A stretch of DNA of 18,233 nt from Coemansia sp. RSA 1804 (GCA_027578815.1 JANBTH010000397.1:1-18233); one strand, 5' to 3'; shown: positions 7,315 through 17,802, counted from the first letter of the stretch. Notes: a model not told the origin generated them from the letters alone. Program-made: numbers and translations.

Positions 7315-10300
7315 TCAGTGAGTCTCGGAAAGACAACACCATGCGTCCTGCGACCACGGCTGGTACATCACTGCCCGCTTTGCCGCCGACCGTGCAAACT
7401 CCGTTGCTTTCTGTCCACCAGTTGCCATCAATGCACGCGATTCCACAACAAGCGCAGATCGGGCCACATCAAGCGATGCCGAGTTTGCCTGGCCCTGGGA
7501 CGGCTTGCGATCCCAGGAAAAGTGTCCACGCATAGCCAGTCTGAACAGCTCCAACGCCGCTCGCGAGTCCCTCACTGCTGCATCTTGTCTCCCGCACATT
7601 GCTTCAAATTCCGCCAGAAGCAGCCAAAGACTTGCGTCCTCGGGGCTTCTACGCACTGCCTTCGTCAGCGCTCGCCGCCCACCGAGTGCATCGCCTTGAA
7701 CGGCTGCAAAGCACGACTCCAGCTTGGCCACAGATCGGGTACCATCGCCTCCGTTGCGCATCTTCTTCAACTCAGCGTATGCGGCTCCTACAAGCTCATC
7801 ATCATTCTGCAGCACTCCCACTGCAAAAAGCGAGGACAGCCCGGGCAGGTAGTCGGTGTGCTCGCCAATCACCTCAAGAAGATACTGCCGCGCAAGAGCC
7901 CGGTGTTCGTCAGTGCCAAGCGCCCACAGAACCTGCGAAAGCATCACCGCCACAAGCGGTCGCGCGCTTGGTACGTTCTCTGACTGCGCCAGCGCTTGCT
8001 CAAAGCGACGCAGACTATCCTCGAGTCTCTCTGCGAAGAACAGCGCCAGACTGAACCCAAGCGTAAAATAAAACATTTGCTTGCCACACTCGGGTCCCAG
8101 AGCACTTTGCAGGATATCTGCGTCATCCCCACCCATTAACGCATCAGCCCTTGTGTACGTGTCCACCGCATCGACGAACCTTTCTGCACTGCACTGCGCT
8201 CTGCCGAGATGTGTAAGCGCAATCCACAGCCGCATCTTCTTATCGTGCATGTCCGAGGAGACAACTCGTTTATATGCTGTTTCATATGCTGCTACCGCAT
8301 TGTCGTATTCCTGGTTCTGCTCAAGAAGAAGCCCAAGCAGGTGGTTGCCTGGCGCTGTACTACTGTCGCCCGTGCGTTCGACGTACCGCCGCGCTGCATA
8401 GATGGCAAAAACAAGCCTGTTCTGCTGTTTAGCCGGGATCCCGCGCTTGTTGCTGGTAGCGCCGTTGCTGGGGATCTCGGACATTAGAGTGCTATCGTCA
8501 TGTCGACTCGCTGTTTGTGTGTGCTTGACGGCGTTCTTCCACAGCTGTCTCGCGTATCCATAGTCAGCAACTGCCTACATATTCTCTTCCCAGCATATTA
8601 TCCCATTTTACCATTATTCGGTGGCGGCCATAGAGACATAAAATAGCAAATCAAGTGTCAAAGAATGAATATACTGTTAGTCCAAGTGTGGGAACTCTTT
8701 CCAAAAATGAGATACTAGCAATCAATCTCACTCTTTTACACACTAAAACGATTACGGCTCAACAATGGACCTGTCTGGCAAAATACAGGGTGGGAAATGT
8801 GAAAACACGACATCTCATGCAACGCTCCACGCATACACATGGATAATGCTTTAAAAGCAGCAAGCCATCATGTCATCGTCCAATTCATAATATCCACATA
8901 GCTATCGTCACCAGTTGGACTTTTGCCATGCATTACGCAATACAACTACTCTACCGCCCACAGTCGCGTCAAACAGTGCATACTCTGGTATTGTTGGTGG
9001 TGGTGGTGGTGGTGTTGTTGTTAAACTTACCTTTGGCATAGTAGCTGAGAGCAAGCATGTCTCAAACAGTTCCGCACACTCTGCCGAACCAAGCGTCTCC
9101 GCAATAATCGCTTGGCCAATCCACGCGGGTGTAAACTCTGGGTCAACCGTTTGGGACTTGGAAAAGGCTCTGTTTGCTAGCTCAATATCACCGTGGTGCA
9201 TGTAAAGATAGCCCAGATTTGCCCATGGAACCGGGCTTCCAGGGGAACGCCTCGATGCCATTATAAACGCATGCTGAGCAAGTGCCGCTTGTTGTTGTTT
9301 GTCGTTCTGTGAAAGACACGCAATAACGCCTTGGAGGTTGTAAGCACTCACGTTATCGGAATCAAGCTGTATTGCAGCCAGCGCACATCTGGCCGCAGAA
9401 TCAAGCAAAGAAAGTTTGCCTGCTTGTTGTGTCACAGATGTGCTTTCAGCATTTACATTACTCGGCTGCAATGGAGTAACACACTCCTGTGTATGACACT
9501 TAAAATACAACCTTCCAAGATCTGTCCACGCCATAGAAGCCAATGAAACCGATGTAGCGCCTTGGATGCAAAGCTGTGCTGCCATCTCTGCAAGCTCAAA
9601 CAAAATTGCTTCGTAATCGTGCTGATCCTTAGTCTCGCTTACGGCATTGCCTTTCATCTCGACAAGGAAACCAGGAACATCAAGCCTTTTAGTGAGCTCC
9701 TTTCCCAACTCGAGCAATGTGTGGATATCCTCAACAGAAACAAGTTCCGGATGATTATCGATAGCGGATTTAGAGTTTCCAGCCCAAACGCATGCCGTGT
9801 ACACAAGATTCCAAACAAGATAAATAGGATAGCTATCATCTGTTTTCTGTGATAAATATTGCTGTAACGTGTGCAAAGCCTTACCACATGCCTCGGCCAT
9901 TCGCCCAAATAGCCCCTCCATGCTCCACTTCTCTGCAAGGGCTAAAAGACATTCGACTTTTGCAACAGCTAGCGGCTGTATCCAAAGATCGTATGTTTGT
10001 GAGCTAGAGCCGTCCTTCTTAGAGCATTGCTTGACACATTCACTAGCCTGCCCAAGATGACCAAGTGCTAGCTCTAGATCGTGCGTCATCTGACACGCAC
10101 GCGCACACAGCCAATGTCCTGATACACGCGACGGATCCAGCTCCACAATCTTCTGCGAGACTCTAACTGCTGTGTTTAGACGCCCAATACCAATGTATGC
10201 CTCACACAGTCCTTCCCAGCAAAGGCAGTCCTCGCGACCCAGACCCAGCGCACTGCGGAAAGCAATAATCGCCTGTTCATGGTTTTCTTGACGCAGCCGT

Positions 10301-12147
10301 AAAAATCCAAGAAACTGCCATGCCCACTTCTGGTTCTGCTGCAAAGATGTAACTTGATCCAAAAGTTCCTCACAAAGGTCATCCTTGCCTTCCTTTAAAT
10401 ACATCTCTGCCAGTAATCTTCCCGCATCACTGTTTGTAATGTCCAAATCCAATGCCTTGCGGAAGCATTTCTGTGCACGGTCATCGTCTCTGCCATATAG
10501 CTGATACCATTTTCCCAATCCGCTAAACACGTCGGATATGTTAGAATCAATGCGAGCGGCTTTAATCCAGCTGGTATATGCATACTGCTTGTCCTCTTGC
10601 CACTTTTCACCCATCTGCCAGTACGTATTGCCCAAACTTGCATGGTGCATAGCATGGTCGGGTCCAATACTAATCGCCTTTTCCAGATACTCGATGGCCT
10701 TGTCAAAAGAATGCTCCTTGGCTGCTACGTGGCCAAGCCCGCCCAGCGCAAGGTGGTTTTTTGGATCGCCCTCAAGCGCTTTTTCCAACAGACAACGGCT
10801 CTCGTCATAATTGCCCTGCGCGCACAGCGAAAGCCCTAGCCCAAGAACTGCGCGCTTGTTTCCTGGTTCAGCTTCAAGACATTTTCGATAAAGGTACTCC
10901 GCGTCACCCATATACTCTGCACCAACTTCCATATAAGCGCCCGCAACTTCCATATCGATTATATGCTGGCTCTGCCAAAGTTTGGCACCAAATTGTTCGT
11001 CATATTGCTTGATCGTGGTTCGGGACGTAATTCCAGTATCAATCACAAGCTGGTATTCTTTGCAACAAGATGCTGCACGCACAAGTTGAACACACGCAAA
11101 CGGTGATTCTGCGCACATCTTTGCCCTGTCCCGAGCAAGATCGAGAGTAGCCAACTCGCATGATTTTTGGTTGACTGTCATCCAAGCCTGTATAAATGGA
11201 GCCAGATGACCATCGTTGAAATGTTGCATATAGCCTTCCGCCAACAGCGAGAGAGTGTCATCCGAATCATCACAGTCGGCAGCTTCAATAAGATGCTCAA
11301 ATGCACCGACACATCTTCCTTGCGCTACCAAGTCCCAAGCAACGGCTTTAGTTTCGTCTGCCATTGCACTCTTCGCTTGAATATCGTCGAGAATCGGAAC
11401 ACGCTCCATTAGAGCATTAAAGTATTTCTCTTCGATATGTAGCTTTTGATCTAGCGCATCATTATGCTCCGAGTACAAAGATATGAGTCGTTTCAATGTA
11501 TCCAATACGCCAGATTGACTCCAAACCTCTTCCTTCACGCTTTTCCGTACCGCTGCAATAGGCCCTGCATCTATCCGGGTCTTACGTTTATTGATTTCCC
11601 TCTCGATAGTGCTGTTGTCTAGTTCAAACTCCATGTTATACAAACGTTCCAATAGTCCTTGTAGAGTTGGTGGCTTTGGATCGGCTACTATTGCTGGATC
11701 AAGTAAACAGCGCAGCGGCCCATCTCCCGACAGACGGTGTAGTATTCCAATCAGTTTACGCGTGTTCTTTGACTCTTCAGCAAGAGAAATCAGTTTGTAC
11801 ATTGTCTCCCATGCCTTTTCTTTCATACCGTCAACCAAGTAACAATCACGTAGTTTCTCTAGCGTTTTCTCGTATTTGTCCATGGCTTTAGAGGATTCAT
11901 AAAGCGCACAGAGACCCTGCCAAACAAGTATGTTGGCCTTTGGCATTTCTGCTGCTTTCAGATAAACCTGTTCCCCCTCCTTCCATTTTTCGAGATTTTG
12001 GCAAGAAACCCCAAGAAGAATGTGCACGTTGTAATTAACCTCATCTAATTCAAGGAGGTCGTGACATAGCTCGTACGCATAGTCGTAGTTCTTTTCAGCG
12101 ATTGCTGATTTGGCTGCCTTTAGTTTTGACTTGAAGATTACAGACAT
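7315..12147 (-). CDS. SKI3: SKI3, TPR scaffold of the Ski complex (two exons)
   Basis: Coding sequence is complement(join(7315..8574, 9031..12147)), 1458 residues. Ski3 (SKIC3/TTC37 in animals) is the TPR scaffold that, with the Ski2 helicase and Ski8, feeds mRNA to the cytoplasmic exosome for 3'-5' decay. The start, MSVIFKSKLKAAKSAIAEKN, is typical of the family, followed by TPRs to about residue 85. A helical linker leads to a dense TPR array at about 400-690, with classic repeats such as YLYRKCLEAEPGNKRAVLGL, CLLEKALEGDPKNHLALGGL and AIEYLEKAISIGPDH. More TPRs continue to the C-terminus (residues 1040-1458 in exon 2). Exon 1 ends at codon 1039 (phase 0) with donor AAAG/GTAAGT; exon 2 begins GCAGTTGCTGAC after ATGTAG. 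The joined protein runs LLSATMPK/AVADYGYARQLW, which fits a conserved Ski3 stretch (in the human protein, from memory, ELSMHTEGALGYAYW). Family members are about 1400-1560 residues, so the joined length is right, while either piece alone is too short. Confidence 0.92.
8575..9030 (-). other. SKI3 intron (456 nt, phase 0)
   Basis: The donor is GTAAGT (9030-9025, minus strand) and the acceptor is TAG (8577-8575). The upstream frame stays open 41 codons into the intron to a stop at 8910-8908, so it mimics a gene end. It contains a GGT/ACC microsatellite (about 8995-9013) which, if read through, codes for a run of six Pro. No clear branch site lies close to the acceptor; an ACTAAC sits about 100 nt upstream of it (near 8680). 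Confidence 0.85.
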
Positions 12148-12896
12148 GTGCGGCTTGTATTATTGTGAATAATAATAAGAAATTTAATATAAAGATAAAG
12201 AAAATTGTAGTGATGTTTTGAGATTGAAAGAGTAGTTGAAAAGGAGAAGAGAAAATGATCGTTGTTATTCCCTTTTTCAATGGCAGCAATGATGACCAAG
12301 ACGTAATCACTTGATTACGATCAAGATTACTACTAGTGTAAGCGATTATTTTGAGCCTATCTTTACATAAATGTTGCTTGCCATAGTGCATGTCCAGCAT
12401 GTTGAGTCCAACATGAAACTATGCAATTGTTTTAGCTTTTGTGAAAGTGGCTTTTCTTCAAAAAAAATTTGACATATGCAACTTGAAGATAAAGACTTGG
12501 CGTTTGTCATAAGACTAGAATGTTTGCATTGTTGAACCAAATACAGATGGTGATAGAGTCAACTACGTGCTTTTGCTGCATTTTTTAATTGTCCAAGCCG
12601 ATGTACACTTCTCCTTTTAGCTATTGTAGAATGACATTGCTACACAGACTTAAGTCTTCAATGTTAGCGGATGGCAATGCTAAAAGAAATCACGCATACC
12701 ACAAATTAGTCGTCATTTTATGTGTGTGGATTTAATACATGTTTATATTAAATATTCGGGTCAACTTTTTCTTCTTCTAAAAACACATTATTTCTCTTTC
12801 ATATGAGCAAAGCTATATGTGTTATGTCTCACTAAATTATTTTACTACAACAGGTTTTTTCTTATCTTTTTTATTTTGCTCAGTATTAATCCTACT
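12148..12896. promoter_or_regulatory. Divergent promoter region, SKI3 / BAHD acyltransferase
   Basis: These 749 bp separate the SKI3 start (leftward) from the BAHD start (rightward). The region is AT-rich, has no coding potential I can support, and carries an interrupted palindrome at 12303-12330. A TATA-like TTTATATTAAAT lies around 12741-12752, about 150 bp before the BAHD ATG. Just before that ATG are T-rich stretches ending in CAG (12853 and 12883), which may mark a leader or a 5' UTR intron acceptor. Confidence 0.5.
12303..12330. repeat. Interrupted palindrome with clustered GATTAC motifs
   Basis: GTAATC (12303-12308), AC, TTGAT (12311-12315), TACG, ATCAA (12320-12324) and GATTAC (12325-12330) form an inverted repeat with 11 paired positions, a two-base bulge on one side and a four-base centre. 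GATTAC also occurs at 12313-12318, and GATTAT follows near 12344. It is either a dimeric transcription-factor site or a chance hairpin. Confidence 0.6.
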
Positions 12897-14318
12897 ATGG
12901 AAAGATTTGCATCTACGCTAAAACCACAGACTATTCTCTTGGATCGCTATGACGATTATATAGCCATTCTAAGCATTCCATTCTACTTTTGGTATAAAGA
13001 CTCTGTACCTGCCAATGTTCTTGAGACTGCGTTTTACAGGTCGCTTGAAGAGTTTCCAATTTTAGCGGGAACTATTAAAACGGGAAACGACTCAAGAAGC
13101 TTTGTCAAGATAGATAAGCACAACCTTAATCTTCCAGAGTATACCGATGAATTCTGTAACGTGGACTTTCAGACATTAAAGAATTCTAATTTTGATGTTA
13201 GCCTACTGCCAGTTGACTATTCGTCTGCTTGTAAGCCGCCTGCTCCGCAAGGGATTTTTCGTGGTCGTTTAAGGCTGGCAGAGTTTCACATTCTTCGCTT
13301 TAAAAACAACAGCGGAATGTGCATATTCGCAAGTATATCACATGCCATATTTGATGGCAAAGCGTATTATACTTTTATTAGGCGCTGGAGTGACATTTCA
13401 AAGGGAATTTTCATGGCCCAGGATTCCCAACATCCAGTTGACAGCAGCCTATCAACGCCATCCTTTCAACATGACCGTAGTATTCTTGACAACCTTAGGC
13501 CCCGAGATAAAGATGCACTAGATCTAACTCTTTGTCAATTGCTAACCAAGGAAACGACAATTGCAAAGTGGTTTGCCTGGATTTCGCCAGAGTTGCGCGG
13601 GAGGATATTCAGATACCTTGTACCACCTCGTGACATTAACAGGTATTACTTGCATTTGTCCAGCTCAGCGTTTGATTACCTTCTTCAGTCAGTTCAAGAA
13701 CTGGTGGAACCCAATGTCTCGCATCTGTCAGCAAACGATATTATCACATCGTTAGGAACTGTTCTTTATGCACAGGGTTTGCACAAAGCGGGGCGCTTGG
13801 ATGGTGAGACGACATTTATGACCAATGTCATTGTTGATACTAGGCTACGTGTAGAACGGCTTTTTGATATTACCTACGTAGGAAATGCATCATTGCCAGT
13901 AACAATCGTCAATGAGCTTGACCCTATGCTGAAAAACTGTAACGCCAAAACTATAGCCTTAGTTGCTTGCAGTATTAGAAGAGCGATTAACGGAATAGAT
14001 GAGCGCTATTGCATCCAGCTGGGACATCTGCTTAATAAATCGGCATGCGGGCATGTCAACCTGACTATATCCATGGTGAACACTAGAAACGCATTTGCGT
14101 CAACAAATCATACGAGATTCGAGTACTATCAGGTTGACTTTGGCAAAGGCTCGCCGGCTCTTGTACGCCCAGCCTTTCTGCTGTTTGAGAACGGGTTTGT
14201 TATTATGCGTGCACCACCAGACGTAGGCGGATACGAACTCGTGTTTATCATGGTTCCAAAAGTAGCAAAAGGCATGATGGAGAGCGAGTACTGGAAGAAT
14301 ATCTGCCAGTTCATTTAA
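12897..14318 (+). CDS. BAHD-family acyltransferase
   Basis: A 473-residue protein of the Transferase/BAHD family (CoA-dependent O- or N-acyltransferases, which include fungal trichothecene 3-O-acetyltransferases). The catalytic HxxxD is HAIFD (His149, Asp153) in the usual SISHAIFDGKA context. The structural DFGWG motif appears as DFGKG (414-418). FPILAGTI (53-60), SANDIITSLG (278-287) and VDTRLR followed by YVGNA (313-331) match other conserved family stretches. The length fits the family's usual 430-480 residues. I chose the ATG at 12897; an in-frame ATG at 12819 would add 26 hydrophobic residues, but that segment is T-rich and looks like leader. No intron is needed. Acyl donor and acceptor cannot be told from sequence. 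The Trp-to-Lys change in DFGWG is the one departure from consensus; that motif is structural rather than catalytic, so activity is still likely. Confidence 0.87.
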   Translation: MERFASTLKPQTILLDRYDDYIAILSIPFYFWYKDSVPANVLETAFYRSLEEFPILAGTIKTGNDSRSFVKIDKHNLNLPEYTDEFCNVDFQTLKNSNFDVSLLPVDYSSACKPPAPQGIFRGRLRLAEFHILRFKNNSGMCIFASISHAIFDGKAYYTFIRRWSDISKGIFMAQDSQHPVDSSLSTPSFQHDRSILDNLRPRDKDALDLTLCQLLTKETTIAKWFAWISPELRGRIFRYLVPPRDINRYYLHLSSSAFDYLLQSVQELVEPNVSHLSANDIITSLGTVLYAQGLHKAGRLDGETTFMTNVIVDTRLRVERLFDITYVGNASLPVTIVNELDPMLKNCNAKTIALVACSIRRAINGIDERYCIQLGHLLNKSACGHVNLTISMVNTRNAFASTNHTRFEYYQVDFGKGSPALVRPAFLLFENGFVIMRAPPDVGGYELVFIMVPKVAKGMMESEYWKNICQFI

Positions 14319-14835
14319 ACCAGAACATTGCAGAATTAATATAAATTACATTTGGCATATCTATTCTTCATATCCGTCTTTTGGAATATTCAGCCATTCT
14401 ATCCATTTACATGTTTTGTGACAGGCTTTTTGTGATTATCTTCGCCAATAGTGCTCTTTTTTTCAAATTTCACTATCCTAGTTGATTAACTACCTAGTGA
14501 GGCTATTTACTGTATTCCAGTAGAAAGTGGGTGTGTAAAAATACTTTTATAGGACAACTGCACACGTTTCTTTCTGTGTTTATATTACAAGATTCGTGTG
14601 GCTTAATGCCTTCCATGAACAGAACAACGTTCTACTAACAATGCAATATATTTTATAATATCTGTTTGGCTAGTGTCTATTTTTGAAGCATATGAAAACA
14701 GAAGCAAGATAAAAGAGGTTCTCAATTGGCCGAACCGAACCCGCCATCCCCCCGTTTCCAAATCATTCTTATCTTTTACTCTCTTTCTCCTTTTTTGCTT
14801 GTACTAGTTTCGGAGCAGAAGCATCCAACTGGATT
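14319..14835. promoter_or_regulatory. BAHD 3' end and promoter of the SCCPDH-like gene
   Basis: The first part is AT-rich and must contain the BAHD 3' UTR. A TATA-like AT run lies at about 14645-14660. An inverted CCAAT (ATTGG within CAATTGGCC, near 14724-14730) lies about 110 bp before the next start codon. From about 14764 a CT-rich stretch leads to the ATG at 14836, as expected for a fungal leader. I see no gene here. Confidence 0.5.
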
Positions 14836-16110
14836 ATGGAACAGCGTAAATACGATATCCTCATCTGGGGAGCAACGAGCTTTACAGGAGAGCGTCTTGT
14901 GGAGTATCTGGCGACGAATGCACCGGTCGGAACAGCAATAGCGCTGGGAGGGCGCGACCTCTCCAAGCTTCAGAAAGTAAGGGCGAGTCTGGCAGCTAAG
15001 CACCCGCAGAGTGCGGTAAGCATCAACAGCATGGACATTGTTGTAGGCGACTCAATAGACCAGCAACAGATGAACTCGGCTGTGGCCACGGCACGTGTGG
15101 TTGCCACCACAGTCGGGCCCTATTCGGCCTACGGCACATGCATGGTGCGCGCATGCGTGGAACAGAAGACCGACTACTGCGATATCACAGGCGAGGTTCC
15201 GTGGGTCCGTCAGATGAGCAAGGAGCTAGGAGCGCAGGCCGAGAAGAGAAACGTGCACATTGCTTCGCTCTGTGGCTTTGACAGCATCCCGGCGGATCTT
15301 GGGTGCATGATGCTGGCCAAGTACGCAAAGGAAAAGCTGAACAGGCCACTGCTCCACGTCAAGGGATCTATAGTTGGGATTCGCGGAGGCGTCAGCGGCG
15401 GCACTCTTGCCACAGCAGTTACGCAGATGAGAGTCAAGGCAAAGTCAGTGGTGGGAAGTCTGTTCAAGCAGCCACGCAAGATCGTCTCGACCGACCAGAG
15501 CAGCAATATATCGGGCAGCCAGTTTAAGCGCAGCATGATTCACTACGACAGAACGCTGCAGCGCTGGCAGACGTTCTGGTTGATGAGTGACATCAACATC
15601 ATGACGGTGTGCTGGGCAGGAAGAGTGTTGGGATATGGACCAGGCTTTACGTATGGCGAATCCATGTCTGCCAGAAGCATCGTCCACGCTGTGGCCATTG
15701 CCATCGGGTTGCTCTACGGTGTCATTCTCCTGGCGTTCAGCTTCACTCGCAACATCCTCTATGCGGCCCGCATAATCCCCCGTCCTGGGGAGGGCCCTAG
15801 CGAGAAGTTCACAAAGAAGGGGTTCTTTTCGCTACATCTTGAGGCCTTCACCGAGTCGGATGTCTTTTACGGCAAGGTCAGCGGTGACAGCGACCCCGGG
15901 TACGGCGAAACAATCAAGTACTTGGGCGAGAGCGCACTTTGTCTGGCCTTTGATAAGGACGACTCGTTCCGTCCGGGCATCTATCCGCCCTCTGTAATCA
16001 TGGGCAAGGCGTTGCTCCGCAGGCTTCGTGACAAGGGATGTCAATTTGACATCGGAGATCAGCCTGTGTCTGCCAGGAAAGCTCATCAGATCGAGAAGAA
16101 GGAAAATTAG
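14836..16110 (+). CDS. Saccharopine dehydrogenase-like oxidoreductase (SCCPDH type)
   Basis: A single-exon 424-residue protein. It starts with a dinucleotide-binding Rossmann motif, DILIWGATSFTGERLVEYL (residues 7-25, the family's GATGFTG form), followed by VGPYSAYG (93-100), YCDITGE (114-120) and CGFDSIPADLG (146-156). All are hallmarks of the SCCPDH/trans-acting enoyl reductase branch rather than true lysine-pathway saccharopine dehydrogenases. A hydrophobic segment at about 282-303 (SIVHAVAIAIGLLYGVILLA) is the membrane or lipid-droplet anchor typical of the eukaryotic members. The length suits the family (about 400-430 residues). The reaction is not established for this branch; reduced cofactor use and a lipid-related substrate are inference. 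It is tail-to-tail with the next gene, with only 132 bp between the two stop codons. Confidence 0.9.
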   Translation: MEQRKYDILIWGATSFTGERLVEYLATNAPVGTAIALGGRDLSKLQKVRASLAAKHPQSAVSINSMDIVVGDSIDQQQMNSAVATARVVATTVGPYSAYGTCMVRACVEQKTDYCDITGEVPWVRQMSKELGAQAEKRNVHIASLCGFDSIPADLGCMMLAKYAKEKLNRPLLHVKGSIVGIRGGVSGGTLATAVTQMRVKAKSVVGSLFKQPRKIVSTDQSSNISGSQFKRSMIHYDRTLQRWQTFWLMSDINIMTVCWAGRVLGYGPGFTYGESMSARSIVHAVAIAIGLLYGVILLAFSFTRNILYAARIIPRPGEGPSEKFTKKGFFSLHLEAFTESDVFYGKVSGDSDPGYGETIKYLGESALCLAFDKDDSFRPGIYPPSVIMGKALLRRLRDKGCQFDIGDQPVSARKAHQIEKKEN

Positions 16111-16242
16111 TTTATCTCTACAGTTCAAAAAGGCACAAGCTGGAAATATTAAGTCTTCTAGTCTATTCTAAACAGGTTTAAGAAATAGTGAAATTAAAAG
16201 AAAAATGAGTGTGTAGTGAAGGATACGGCGGTTAAGACAGAG

Positions 16243-17596
16243 TCACCTTCGCGCAAGCCCTGACACCATACTGCTCCGCGCAAGCCTGACAGCAACACAG
16301 CTGAGAACCGTTGCGGCCGCAAGTGAGCACCACGCCCAGATCCTGGTGGTTCTTCGTAGTTCCAGATCGTGCGCAATGCGTCGTGTCATCGTTCTATGCT
16401 CGTCAAAGATCTCTGGGTGTGCGTATTCTATCTCTAGGACCAGGCAGCGGTGGTCTGCCGCGTCAAAGTCTCGGTTCTCCATCCAATGCCGTACGACCGA
16501 AAACTGGCGGACAAAGGCCCAGTCTGCTTTTGCTGTCATCCAGCCTGCGTAGTTAGATATCGTGATGTCCTTGACCGTATCAAACGGATCAAACCATCCA
16601 GGATTGACTGCAGCACGAAGGATTTCGTCAGAGAACCGCATATTGCCAGGGAAGCTCTCATCGTTCAGCCTTCTGTTGTTTTCACCGTCGTCAGCGTACC
16701 ACGAAAGAATGTTCTTCATCCACCACTCAGGCTCAGACATGCCTAGCGCTCTGAACCGATACCATCCATTTGCATATCTCGGCGAAAACCGCGCTAGCGA
16801 GTGCGCAAACGTGTTAAGATCGCCAAATACAAGCTGGTGTGGTCTATTAGCTGCCATATTTCTGCTGTCCAGCAGCAGATCGCACAGCTGCCCCACTCTC
16901 CCAATAATCCCGGTAAAGCACTCAAAATGCGCGCTGTAGGCAAGCACGGGTGGCCGCTTGGGCACCGATATCTCGGCCACAAGCGTGCATCTACGTCCGG
17001 TGCGTGGCTCGCCGAGCAACGCTCCGTCGCGCGGCCAGTTGTACGGCTGGTGTGCGTGGTCAATCACACGGAACGACATATCGAACTTTGAATAAACCGC
17101 GTTGCCGTGGATACCCCCGCCCTGCTGCTCCATGTTTCTGCACGGGCTGCGAAGCTCCTGAAACTCAATCGCAATCCCTCCATTAAGACCAAGACGCTGG
17201 GCAATAATCTGTCCGTGGTTCTCGCCACCGCTGCGCTCGTTGCCAATGTCAATCTCCTACATAACAAATACGCATAGTCAAGCGCAGAGCTGTAAGTGCC
17301 GCACAGATAGACTGGAGGGAGTTTTGTCGGCAGACAAATGGGGATAGTCCGACTGCGCATAGAATGAGAAGGGTCCTGTTTACGACAGCAGCCAGAACTA
17401 GCTACGCTATTACCTGCAAACAAAGGATGTCGGCATCGAGTTTTTCCAGCGTTGATATCACGGCATCCAGCTTGTATCCACGCTCAATATTCCACTGCAC
17501 CACACGCAACGGTCGCGGTATCTCAGCCGTGGCGGGGCGTTCGGTCTTGTTGCGGTAGTCATACGTAAGTATCTCTCCCGGAAGCCCCAGATCCAT
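16243..17596 (-). CDS. Endonuclease/exonuclease/phosphatase-fold protein, C-terminal membrane anchor (two exons)
   Basis: Coding sequence is complement(join(16243..17256, 17414..17596)), 398 residues. Exon 1 ends CLQ in phase 0 and exon 2 starts EIDIGNERSGGENHGQ, restoring the catalytic LQE motif. The EEP (DNase I-like) set is complete: QWNIERG (Asn36), LQE (Glu62), GGGIHGNAVYSK (about 107-118), AHFE (His171), GDLNT (Asp207, Asn209), DWAF (Asp306) and ADH (Asp329, His330). Residues about 367-388 are hydrophobic (WAWCSLAAATVLSCVAVRLA) with a basic tail, suggesting a tail anchor with the enzyme domain in the cytosol. The start at 17596 has a good context (GCAGCCATGG). Substrate is unknown: fold members act on nucleic acids, phosphoinositides or sphingolipids. 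The last codons contain a small direct repeat (CGCGCAAGCC at 16250 and 16277) that encodes LAR twice. Confidence 0.87.
17257..17413 (-). other. Intron of the EEP-fold gene (157 nt, phase 0)
   Basis: The donor is CAG/GTAATA (17413-17408) and the acceptor is TTATGTAG (17264-17257). A branch-like TTGAC lies about 20 bases before the acceptor. Reading through without splicing stops after three codons, whereas splicing restores the catalytic Glu context LQEID, which strongly supports the junction. Confidence 0.88.
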
Positions 17597-17802
17597 GGCT
17601 GCCTTTTGGAATAATACAAATAATGAATATGAGAAACAAGCACCGCTTGCTGGAAATTTGTCGCTGCTATTTCAAATAAATAAAGCAAATATAGAAGCTT
17701 GTAGCCACCAGAGGAAAAGTAAAAAAAACAACAAAGGCTAACCCCAGAACTTGAACCGCCCTTTTTCGCTTAAAGAGAAGACGGGGATCACTACAATGTG
17801 CT

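Noticed and set aside
7315..8484. Separate 389-residue TPR gene starting at the ATG at 8484
   Set aside because: The frame continues upstream to a splice acceptor in phase with the upstream exon, and the joined product matches Ski3 in length and at the junction.
8655..8846. 63-codon open frame (+) antisense within the SKI3 intron
   Set aside because: Short, no recognisable features, and fully inside an intron.
16250..16291. Direct repeat CGCGCAAGCC...TGACA in two copies 27 bp apart
   Set aside because: It lies inside the 3' end of the EEP gene and simply encodes LAR twice; no sign of an attachment site or mobile-element end.
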